The translations under genes and the position numbers were made by a program. A stretch of 17,046 nt of DNA. It comes from an uncultured Bacilli bacterium (GTDB lineage: Bacteria > Bacillota_I > Bacilli_A > RF39 > UBA660). The stretch covers positions 1-17,046 of the forward strand of contig CANRCI010000017.1 in NCBI GenBank assembly GCA_947629075.1, written 5' to 3'. The notes under the pieces are model-generated. The model had not been told where the DNA came from and made no database searches. It worked only from the letters and a program-made list of their open reading frames with translations. Shown here in pieces: positions 7,446 through 13,560 of the stretch (positions are counted from its first letter, which is position 1; each line of letters opens with the position of its first letter).

Positions 7446-8003
7446 TTATGCTTCAGAAAAAGTTTTTACAATTGAATCGAACTCTTTTTGAATGACTTCA
7501 CGATCTTTAATTAATCCCCACATTATTATTTGATGATATTTTTTTCCTTTTATGACATAACTTCGCAAATAGACATTAGTACCATCAAAATCAGCTGTAT
7601 AATCCAAATATCTAATATTACCATTTTCATCTAATACATTTATTTGATCTGATGATCTCTGATATAATTTGTCGTTCTGACCGTAGACAAAACTGATATA
7701 TTTATTAAAATCATATGAATAGTTTTTAGCGTCTTCACTAATTAGAACAAAAGCTTTTTCAGATGATACTACTTCGAGATTAGCATTTTTATTAAGACCA
7801 TTTTTGATGGAATAAATACTCCAGTCAGCAGGAAAAGTTACATGTTCAGTACCTGTATAACTTCCATAAGTCTTAGTCTCTTCTTGTAGATTTTCACTAG
7901 TAGCTTCCGTCTCTTTTTTCGCATCTGCAACATTCTCTTTTTTTTCACCACAACCAGTTAGAAAAACCACTATCAAAAGAATGTAGATAATATATTTCTT
8001 CAT
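7446..8003 (-). CDS. Lipoprotein of unknown function
   Basis: The 185-residue protein has a classic lipoprotein signal: KK, a hydrophobic stretch (about 4-15) and the lipobox LTGC with Cys18 as the lipidated residue. An acidic/Lys-rich linker (about 19-45) follows. The folded part (about 47-185) has strand-like pieces with VTFPADWSIYS (56-66), KAFVLISEDAKNYSYDF and a final YHQIIMWGLIKDREVIQKEFDSI helix. This resembles the PsbP/MOG1-like layout of small surface lipoproteins, but only by eye. GAGGTATAATATG gives the start. It has its own promoter overlapping the terminator of the gene before it. Surface location is secure; function is not known. Confidence 0.85.
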   Translation of the reverse strand: MKKYIIYILLIVVFLTGCGEKKENVADAKKETEATSENLQEETKTYGSYTGTEHVTFPADWSIYSIKNGLNKNANLEVVSSEKAFVLISEDAKNYSYDFNKYISFVYGQNDKLYQRSSDQINVLDENGNIRYLDYTADFDGTNVYLRSYVIKGKKYHQIIMWGLIKDREVIQKEFDSIVKTFSEA

Positions 8004-8024
8004 ATTATACCTCGCTATGATAAA

Positions 8025-8053
8025 AGTATAACAAAAAGAAAAAAGTTAGTAAA
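8025..8053 (-). promoter_or_regulatory. Promoter of the lipoprotein gene
   Basis: On the minus strand TTTACT (-35, 8048-8053) is 17 bp from TATACT (-10, 8025-8030). The -35 lies inside the stem of the preceding terminator, so the two signals overlap. Confidence 0.55.
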
Positions 8054-8063
8054 TATTACTAAC
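8034..8063 (-). terminator. Rho-independent terminator of the helical membrane protein gene
   Basis: A perfect 8-bp stem, GTTAGTAA with TTACTAAC (8045-8063), closes a 3-nt loop. On the minus strand it is followed by TTTTTTCTTTTT. The gene's TAG stop (8059-8061) is within the first arm. Confidence 0.8.
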
Positions 8064-8781
8064 CTAATTTGTTCAATTTTTCAAGATATTCGTTATACTT
8101 TTCAAGTGATTTTTGATTAGAAAAAACTATCTGGTCTTCATCTAATTCCCACTTACTCTTATTATCCTTTAAAAATACTAATACTTCCTTTTCAATCTTT
8201 AATAAATCTAGCATCATCTTTTTACTATCTTCAAGAGATTTTTTAGCATCCTCTAAATCAGAACTCATATCACCTACTAAAAGCTTTTTATACAAATCGA
8301 CATAATACTGATCTAACTTTTCTTTTTCAATCGCTGCCATGATATTTTTTTCTTCACATTTAGAGATTAATTCATCGAATAATTTTTCTAACTCATCACT
8401 AGTTGAATCCAAATAAGCAATTGACTCTTTAAACTCTGGACCATCTTTTTTATAGTTTTCATATGATAATATACTAGTTATCTTTTCATCTTGTGCTTTT
8501 TCCTCAAATGCTTTAAAAGACTTTTGGAAATCGACTAAATAATCTTTAATAGTCTTTTCCACTTTTCCATAGTCACCACTAGTTTTTAATTTTCTATTGT
8601 AATTATCTTTTGTCAAATCAAGTTTACTGAGTAAAGCAACTTCTTTATTTAATGCTTCTTCTTGTTGAGTATCACTATACAATTTATATCCAAAGGCACC
8701 TGCTACTACTAAAACTGATAAAAATAACACTCCTAATACAACAAATAATGTTTTATGTTTTCTATTCTTTTTATTGCTCAT
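8059..8781 (-). CDS. Membrane-anchored helical (coiled-coil-like) protein, unknown function
   Basis: The 240-residue protein starts with a basic stretch (MSNKKNRKHK), then one membrane segment (about 11-32) without a lipobox. The rest (about 35-240) is almost entirely Lys/Glu/Leu-rich helix, likely coiled coil or a helical bundle, and is predicted outside the cell. It has one cysteine and no recognisable catalytic motif. GAGGAGG stands 7-8 bases before the ATG. It has its own promoter 54 bases or less after the XRE-type regulator gene and its own terminator. The position beside a membrane-bound regulator and a lipoprotein suggests a cell-envelope role, but this is inference from context only. 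Confidence 0.83.
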   Translation of the reverse strand: MSNKKNRKHKTLFVVLGVLFLSVLVVAGAFGYKLYSDTQQEEALNKEVALLSKLDLTKDNYNRKLKTSGDYGKVEKTIKDYLVDFQKSFKAFEEKAQDEKITSILSYENYKKDGPEFKESIAYLDSTSDELEKLFDELISKCEEKNIMAAIEKEKLDQYYVDLYKKLLVGDMSSDLEDAKKSLEDSKKMMLDLLKIEKEVLVFLKDNKSKWELDEDQIVFSNQKSLEKYNEYLEKLNKLG

Positions 8782-8798
8782 AAAAGCCTCCTCAACTT

Positions 8799-8826
8799 AT
8801 TATATCACAAAGTATAGAAAGGTAAA
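8799..8826 (-). promoter_or_regulatory. Promoter of the helical membrane protein gene
   Basis: On the minus strand TTTACC (-35, 8821-8826) is 16 bp from TATAAT (-10, 8799-8804). The -10 is extended (TGATATAAT). The ribosome binding site GAGGAGG follows shortly after. Confidence 0.68.
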
Positions 8827-8835
8827 GTTGTTTTA

Positions 8836-10404
8836 TCATTCATTTAATAGTTCTTTTATTCGTTGTTTGTATTCTTCCAAATTCTCATTCAATTCTTCTT
8901 TTTCAGCTTCTAAATCAGCCTTTTCATCATTAACTTTTTGTAGTTCTGCTTCTAGTTCATCTATCTTACTATACAGATCAGAAATGGTATTTTGATAGCT
9001 TTCTCTCTCAAGTTCTTCGCTCTCTAATTCAGCTAAAGATTTTTTAATATTTTGTTTCATCTTTTCTATATTTTGAGCACTAGTAACAACAGTAATATTC
9101 GTACTATTTAGTTTATCATAATTATGGATTTTATGATTTTTTAAATCTTCGATAATATTATTAATAATTTTAGGATTTTGGATATAATCATCGATAATTA
9201 TTATCTTATCACCATATACGTAATTACCAACACTGGTAAAGTCACTGTAGTGTTCAATCTCTACTTTAATTTCTTTGTCAAGTGAATTGTCAATTCGATA
9301 TTCTATGTTTTCACTGTTAAATTCATAACGATTAAATACCATTGTATTATCAGTCATATTAAAGATTCTTTCATCAGTTACTTTAGTATATTCTTTTGGT
9401 ACTTCGTCAATAAATTTTAAAGATGCTATCTCTAGAGATGTTACTCCGATACCTATTCCCAATAAACTTAAACTTAGAATAAATATTAAGAAAATTCTTT
9501 TTAAATCGACATGGTTATTGAAAATAAACTTAACGATAACTTCCAAAACGATGATGTTTAATGCTGCAAAAGAAAGCAATGTCATAAATACTCCTAGATA
9601 AAATAACCCTCTAAAAAGTAGATAACAAGCTATCCCAAACGCTGCAAAGTCAAATACTAAAAGAAATACCAAAGCAAAGAAGATACAAGTAGCAATAGCT
9701 TTTAGAAAGAATAAGAATACTTTTCCTAAGAATAGGAAAATACTTTCAAGAGAACTCTTTTTATTTTCAATAATTACCTGTTGAGCTTCATTAATTATTT
9801 CCTTTTTACCCTTTACTTCCTTTTCTTCTTTTTTCTTTTCTTTAATCTTAGATTTATCTGTTTTTTCATAATTATCTAAAAATCTTATTTTAAAAATATA
9901 AGCAAAGACAAATACTGCAAAAATGATGTAACAGATTTCTAATAAGCTAAACCAAACACTGGATAAAAGAGAACACAACTGATTGTTAAAGTTTACGAAA
10001 ATTTTATATCCTAATTTGTTGAGAATGTCGAAAGGTATATGAAACATTAAAACCATCACTATCAAAAAGAATACCTCAACTAATAATTTTAAACGTTCTT
10101 TACCACTCATTGAATTAAACATATCAATCGATTTATTGATGAGATTTAAACCACTATAAATGACATTATCATTATTAACTTTATCTTTATTAAAATCATC
10201 TGGTTTTATCTCATCATTGGTCAAATCATCAAGAGTACATTTAAAGATTTTACAGAGTGACAATAATTTATCCATCTCGGGATAAGTCGTACCACTTTCC
10301 CATTTCGATACAGCCTGACGTGATACTTCTAGTAAGTCCGCCAGCTCTTCTTGAGACATTTTATTTTCTTTTCTCAAAAATTGTAATTTTTCACTAAATT
10401 TCAT
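8836..10404 (-). CDS. XRE-family HTH regulator fused to a multi-pass membrane domain and C-terminal coiled coil
   Basis: The 522-residue protein begins with an XRE/Cro-type DNA-binding domain (about 4-62) whose helix-turn-helix is clear: SQEELADLLEVSRQAVSKWE at 17-36, then the Cro-like TYPEMDKLLSLCKIF. Next come two membrane segments (about 105-123, 150-172), a cytoplasmic Lys/Glu-rich loop (about 180-216), and three or four more segments between about 222 and 325. A 120-residue region with strand-like stretches (NIEYRIDNSLDKEIKVEIEH) follows, then a long coiled coil (about 445-521). The tail lies outside or inside depending on whether five or six segments cross the membrane. The architecture suggests a one-component membrane-bound sensor/regulator. 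GAGGTGA precedes the ATG. Regularly spaced boxes in its promoter suggest autoregulation. Ligand and targets are unknown. Confidence 0.88.
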   Translation of the reverse strand: MKFSEKLQFLRKENKMSQEELADLLEVSRQAVSKWESGTTYPEMDKLLSLCKIFKCTLDDLTNDEIKPDDFNKDKVNNDNVIYSGLNLINKSIDMFNSMSGKERLKLLVEVFFLIVMVLMFHIPFDILNKLGYKIFVNFNNQLCSLLSSVWFSLLEICYIIFAVFVFAYIFKIRFLDNYEKTDKSKIKEKKKEEKEVKGKKEIINEAQQVIIENKKSSLESIFLFLGKVFLFFLKAIATCIFFALVFLLVFDFAAFGIACYLLFRGLFYLGVFMTLLSFAALNIIVLEVIVKFIFNNHVDLKRIFLIFILSLSLLGIGIGVTSLEIASLKFIDEVPKEYTKVTDERIFNMTDNTMVFNRYEFNSENIEYRIDNSLDKEIKVEIEHYSDFTSVGNYVYGDKIIIIDDYIQNPKIINNIIEDLKNHKIHNYDKLNSTNITVVTSAQNIEKMKQNIKKSLAELESEELERESYQNTISDLYSKIDELEAELQKVNDEKADLEAEKEELNENLEEYKQRIKELLNE

Positions 10405-10437
10405 TTTTTCACCTCACGAAAATCTTATAATAAAACC

Positions 10438-10485
10438 CAGTTGCATTCTACAACCTATCAGTTGTTTTTTGTCAATTTACAGTTG
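10438..10485. promoter_or_regulatory. Promoter and putative operator array of the XRE regulator
   Basis: Three exact CAGTTG boxes occur at 10438-10443, 10459-10464 and 10480-10485, spaced exactly 21 bp, two helical turns. The outer two extend to CAGTTGCATT. On the minus strand a perfect -35 TTGACA (10470-10475) lies between the second and third boxes, with TGTAGA at 17 bp or TAGAAT at 19 bp as the -10. A second option is TTGTAG (10448-10453) and TATAAG (10424-10429) at 18 bp. The boxes lie on one DNA face across the promoter, as expected for a repressor site. Binding by the adjacent regulator is inferred. Confidence 0.55.
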
Positions 10486-10615
10486 CATTTCCGCATTTTT
10501 TCTCATCTAAAGCTTCATAATGGTTATTATATCATAAAAAGAGAAAAAGAATTGAATAGTGATTTCAGATGATATTATAAAATGTATAACGTTGTGATTA
10601 CTCTCCTTTTTATCG

Positions 10616-10644
10616 TTTACTTTTATTTCTTCCAATGATAAAAT
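10616..10644 (+). promoter_or_regulatory. Promoter of the plus-strand N/M-rich membrane protein gene
   Basis: TTTACT (-35, 10616-10621) stands 17 bp before TAAAAT (-10, 10639-10644). The expected start is near 10651, followed by AGGAG at 10661-10665. This places the upstream in-frame ATG at 10635 outside the transcript. The rest of the divergent gap (10486-10615) shows no gene or clear signal. Confidence 0.65.
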
Positions 10645-10673
10645 TAGATTATAAAGTAAAAGGAGTAAGTAGT

Positions 10674-11486
10674 ATGAATAACGAAAATATGAATGATATG
10701 AACAATCAGTCAAACAATGTTAACATGAATAACCAACCAAATAATGTTAATATGAACAATCAACCTATGAATTTTTCAAACGGAAATAACTATAACCCAG
10801 CTTTAGCTGGATTTAACAATCCATCTATGAACAATACGAATCAATCTATGAATAATATGAACCAACCTATGAACAACATGAACCAGCCAATGAATAATAT
10901 GAATCCACCGATGAATAACATGAATCAACCTATGGACAATATGAATCAGACACCTACTAACCCACCAACTAATAATAATTCTAACAAGAAAGCTATTAAC
11001 CCATTGATGATAGTAATTCCTGTTGTCATCATTTTGGTAGTAATCATCGCTGTTTTACTTATAACTGGTGGTCCAAATAATTACAAACAGCCAATAAAGT
11101 ACTACTGTCAAGGAATGAATGATTTAAATATTGATACTTTAAAGAAAGCTTTCCCTAAAGAAATTATCAACAATGAAGAAAACGTAGAATATATTGAAAA
11201 TTCAATTAAGCTTCTTAAAGAGACAATGGATAGCAATAATGGTAGTTTTTCTGTAAAGTGTGATATCGAAGATGGTGAAAAATTATCTTCTGATGAAGTA
11301 AAACAACAACTTGAAACAGTAAATGAATTGTACGATGTAAATCTAAAGATTAAAAAAATGTATATTGTCGATGTAAAAATGACGATGACAGTTAAAGCAA
11401 ATGGTAAATCTGAGAATCAAGATCAAGATGCCACTTTCTTGGTTGGAAAAGTTGGTAGCAATTGGTACGTTGTTGCAGAATCATAA
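10674..11486 (+). CDS. Membrane protein with Asn/Met-rich repeat N-terminus and outer C-terminal domain, unknown function
   Basis: This is the only plus-strand gene. I choose the ATG at 10674 (270 residues), not the in-frame one at 10635, because AGGAG is 8 bases before it and the -10 lies downstream of 10635. Residues 1-104 are almost only Asn, Met, Gln and Pro. They contain two NNVNMNNQP copies (14-31) and six 7-residue repeats of the MNNMNQP type (52-93). After KK (105-106) comes one membrane segment (about 110-131), so the repeats should be cytoplasmic. The outer part (about 134-270) starts with a helical YYCQGMNDLNIDTLKKAF and ends in strands with VGKVGSNWYVV, like NTF2-fold (DUF4878-type) extracytoplasmic domains; this is a visual impression. 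It stands divergently from the XRE regulator and may share its control. Confidence 0.85.
   Translation: MNNENMNDMNNQSNNVNMNNQPNNVNMNNQPMNFSNGNNYNPALAGFNNPSMNNTNQSMNNMNQPMNNMNQPMNNMNPPMNNMNQPMDNMNQTPTNPPTNNNSNKKAINPLMIVIPVVIILVVIIAVLLITGGPNNYKQPIKYYCQGMNDLNIDTLKKAFPKEIINNEENVEYIENSIKLLKETMDSNNGSFSVKCDIEDGEKLSSDEVKQQLETVNELYDVNLKIKKMYIVDVKMTMTVKANGKSENQDQDATFLVGKVGSNWYVVAES
10827..10952 (+). repeat. Six tandem 21-bp coding repeats
   Basis: Six in-frame 21-bp units encode MNNTNQS, MNNMNQP, MNNMNQP, MNNMNPP, MNNMNQP and MDNMNQT. Synonymous differences (AAT/AAC, CCT/CCA/CCG) show the copies are not brand new. A separate pair of 27-bp units lies at 10713-10766. Such arrays can change copy number by slippage. 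Confidence 0.9.
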
Positions 11487-11513
11487 AATTTAAAAACAAT
11501 TAAAAAGTTATTT

Positions 11514-11550
11514 AAAACCCTAATTGAGTAAAATGCTTGGTTAGGGTTTT
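11514..11550 (+). terminator. Terminator of the plus-strand gene
   Basis: A perfect 10-bp stem, AAAACCCTAA (11514-11523) with TTAGGGTTTT (11541-11550), has a 17-nt loop and a T-rich end on the plus strand. It lies 27 bases past the stop. Confidence 0.75.
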
Positions 11551-11570
11551 ATATATTTTTACTTTAATAT

Positions 11571-11598
11571 TAAAAATGCAGACCTTTTTGTCTGCATT
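11571..11598 (-). terminator. Terminator of serS
   Basis: A 9-bp stem, AATGCAGAC (11575-11583) with GTCTGCATT (11590-11598), has a 6-nt loop and is followed on the minus strand by TTTTTAA. It lies about 20 bases past the serS stop and faces the plus-strand gene's terminator. Confidence 0.85.
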
Positions 11599-11617
11599 AT
11601 CTTTTATTAGCTCATAA

Positions 11618-12907
11618 CTACTTTTTAGGTTTGATAACTTCTAAGCCACCCATATATGGTTGTAATGCTTTAGGTATTTTAACACTACCATCAGCTTGTA
11701 AATTGTTCTCTAAAAAAGCAATTAACATTCTAGGTGGAGCAATAACTGTATTGTTCAAAGTGTGAACAAGTTCTTTATCGCCATTTTCTTTTTTATAACG
11801 AATTGCTAGTCTTCTAGATTGGGCATCAGTTAAATTAGAACAAGAACATACTTCAAAATATTTCTTTTGTCTTGGACTCCATGCCTCAATATCACAAGAA
11901 CGATATTTTAAATCTGCCAAATCACCAGAACAACATACTAATTTACGAACCGGAATATCCAAACTTCTAAACAATTCCACTGAATAGTTCCACATTTTAT
12001 CATACCAAGCTTCACTATCTTCTGGTTTACATAAAACGACCATCTCTTGTTTTTCAAATTGGTGAATACGATAAATTCCACGTTCCTCGATACCATGAGC
12101 CCCTACTTCTTTTCTAAAGCAAGGAGAATAAGAAGTCATAGTAATAGGTAGATCACTCTCTTTTAAAATTTGATCTTTAAACTTGGCAATCATTGAATGC
12201 TCACTAGTTCCGATTAAGTATAGATCTTCATCCTGAATTTTATACATCATATTTTCTTTTTCTTCAAAAGACATTACTCCATCTACACTATCACCATGAA
12301 TCATAAAAGGCGGTATACAATAAGTAAATCCTTTATCGATCATGAAATCTCTAGCGTATGCCAAAACAGCTGAATGAACTCTAGCGATATCCCCCATCAA
12401 ATAATAAAAGCCATTACCACTTACACGACCAGCGGCATCTTTATCAAGTCCATTGAAAGTTGCCATTATATCAGCATGATATGGAATCTCAAAATCAGGA
12501 ACAACTGGTTCACCGAAATGAGCTTCGTCGACATTTTTAGAATCATCTTCACCAATTGGAACATCCGGAGCAATCATATTAGGAATAACCATCATTTTTT
12601 CTTTTAATTCTTTTCCTAACTTATTTTCATCTTCTTCAATAGATACTAATTTATCATTGATCTCTCTAACCGCACTCTTGATTTTCTCGGCTTCTTCTTT
12701 TTTCCCTTCACGCATCAAATTACCGATCATGCCACTTTTGTCATTTCTCTCTTTACGAAGTTCATCACCCTCTAATTTAAGCGCACGAACTTTCTCATCA
12801 ATTTCGATAACTTCATCGACTAATCCCAACTTATGATCTTGAAACTTTTTCTTGATATTTTCTTTTACCAATTCTTTATTTTCTCTTATAAATTTAATAT
12901 CTAACAT
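11618..12907 (-). CDS. serS: Seryl-tRNA synthetase, divergent form
   Basis: The 429-residue class II synthetase charges tRNA-Ser. An N-terminal long helical hairpin (about 30-105) is the tRNA-binding arm. The catalytic core follows, with TSEHS at 234-238, motif 2 at about 262-286 (CFRKEVGAHGIEERGIYR, then IHQFEK) and motif 3 at about 386-403 (NNTVIAPPRMLIAFLEN). Compared with Bacillus SerRS (EAGSAGRDTRGLIR; TGDLGFTAAKKYDIEVW; LNGSGLAVGRT), this protein has GAHGIEERGIYR, SGDLADLKYRSCDIEAW and LNNTVIAPPRM, a separate SerRS subgroup seen in many gut Bacillota. It is therefore functional but not orthologous in detail to the Bacillus enzyme. AGGGAGG precedes the ATG, and a T-box leader controls it. 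No other serS is visible here. Confidence 0.96.
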   Translation of the reverse strand: MLDIKFIRENKELVKENIKKKFQDHKLGLVDEVIEIDEKVRALKLEGDELRKERNDKSGMIGNLMREGKKEEAEKIKSAVREINDKLVSIEEDENKLGKELKEKMMVIPNMIAPDVPIGEDDSKNVDEAHFGEPVVPDFEIPYHADIMATFNGLDKDAAGRVSGNGFYYLMGDIARVHSAVLAYARDFMIDKGFTYCIPPFMIHGDSVDGVMSFEEKENMMYKIQDEDLYLIGTSEHSMIAKFKDQILKESDLPITMTSYSPCFRKEVGAHGIEERGIYRIHQFEKQEMVVLCKPEDSEAWYDKMWNYSVELFRSLDIPVRKLVCCSGDLADLKYRSCDIEAWSPRQKKYFEVCSCSNLTDAQSRRLAIRYKKENGDKELVHTLNNTVIAPPRMLIAFLENNLQADGSVKIPKALQPYMGGLEVIKPKK

Positions 12908-12928
12908 ATTTTCCTCCCTTTAATTTAT

Positions 12929-13115
12929 AAAAAAAGGATGATACCTAAGGAGTGCATAAAGCACGGTACCATCCTTCTATACTTATTTTAAATAACGGCT
13001 TACACCGGAAATGTTTACATTTCACTCCAGAGTAGATTCGAATAGATTTTCCCTATTAAGTCCCAGCACCCTTAACTCTCTTTAAAGGTCCATCTACCTA
13101 CTTATCTCCATCAAC
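12929..13115 (-). promoter_or_regulatory. T-box riboswitch of serS, specifier UCU
   Basis: On the minus strand stem I begins with GATGGAGATAAG (about 13101-13112). The specifier loop reads GAATCTACTC, giving TCT (serine) at 13034-13036. The T-box AGGATGGTACCGTGC is at 12961-12975. The terminator pairs GGATGGTACC (12965-12974) with GGTATCATCC (12936-12945), then seven T (12929-12935). Serine codon, position and downstream gene agree. The last 90 or so bases nearly match the proS leader. Confidence 0.92.
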
Positions 13116-13128
13116 ATTTTATGTCTAT

Positions 13129-13157
13129 ATATTATCATTTTTTTCTAGAAGATTCAA
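13129..13157 (-). promoter_or_regulatory. Possible promoter of serS T-box leader
   Basis: On the minus strand TTGAAT (-35, 13152-13157) is 17 bp from TAATAT (-10, 13129-13134). The -35 overlaps the stop codon of the upstream gene. The hexamers are only moderate matches. Confidence 0.45.
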
Positions 13158-13504
13158 CTTTTTTTCAAGATTTTTTTACTAGTTGGTTCCAACACATCTT
13201 CCAACCTTTTACCAGTATTAGAAGATGATGACAATATTTCATTATCACAAATATAAATCATAAAAATCTCTTCTTTTTGTTCATTATCCGTTACATATTC
13301 AAAATATCCACAACTATCACTTTGACTTAAATTTTCTAAATTAGTGTCATCAATACACAAATTTTGTGGATCCCAAATTCCTCTTTGTAATTTATCATTA
13401 TCTTTTAAGGAATAGATTACACAATAACGAAAAGGATTTTCTGATATATCATCTCTATTAACTAATTTAACTTTAGCAAGTGTTATTTTTGGTTCTCTTT
13501 CCAT
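13154..13504 (-). CDS. Small soluble protein of unknown function downstream of dnaB
   Basis: The 116-residue protein has no signal peptide or membrane segment. I recognise no family. The N-terminal half has strand-like stretches (ITLAKVKLVNRDD, FRYCVIYSLKDND) and a GIWDPQNLCIDD segment. The middle contains four cysteines in all (28, 50, 65, 86), not in metal-binding pairs. The C-terminus is Ser/Lys-rich. AAAGGAG stands 6 bases before the ATG. It lies 56 bases after dnaB with a possible TATAAT at 13540-13545, so it may be in the dnaB operon or have its own promoter. In Bacillus this place is taken by dnaI; this protein is far too short and has no P-loop, so it is not DnaI. Confidence 0.78.
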   Translation of the reverse strand: MEREPKITLAKVKLVNRDDISENPFRYCVIYSLKDNDKLQRGIWDPQNLCIDDTNLENLSQSDSCGYFEYVTDNEQKEEIFMIYICDNEILSSSSNTGKRLEDVLEPTSKKILKKS

Positions 13505-13560
13505 ATACTTCTCCTTTGGTCCATAAATGCTTAACAGGTATTATAACTCATTTTGCAAAA

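Noticed and set aside
8774..8995. Ser/Phe-rich plus-strand frame of 73 codons
   Set aside because: It is opposite the coiled-coil end of the XRE regulator and the promoter of the next gene; no ribosome binding site.
10635..10673. Thirteen-codon N-terminal extension of the plus-strand N/M-rich protein (ATG at 10635)
   Set aside because: The predicted -10 (10639-10644) lies after this ATG and no ribosome binding site precedes it, while AGGAG is well placed for the ATG at 10674.
10507..10713. Minus-strand 68-codon open frame across the divergent promoter gap
   Set aside because: It overlaps the promoter, ribosome binding site and first codons of the plus-strand gene, has no ribosome binding site of its own, and its protein looks like low-complexity AT-rich translation.
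10827..10952. CRISPR-like or satellite repeat array
   Set aside because: The 21-bp units are contiguous with no spacers, stay in frame and encode a 7-residue peptide repeat, so they are coding repeats.
3121..11486. Defence or toxin-antitoxin system among the unknown genes
   Set aside because: I see no nuclease, ATPase, P-loop, TIR, reverse transcriptase, methylase or paired small toxin-antitoxin genes; the ASCH protein alone is not enough, and the XRE protein is a large membrane protein, not a small antitoxin.
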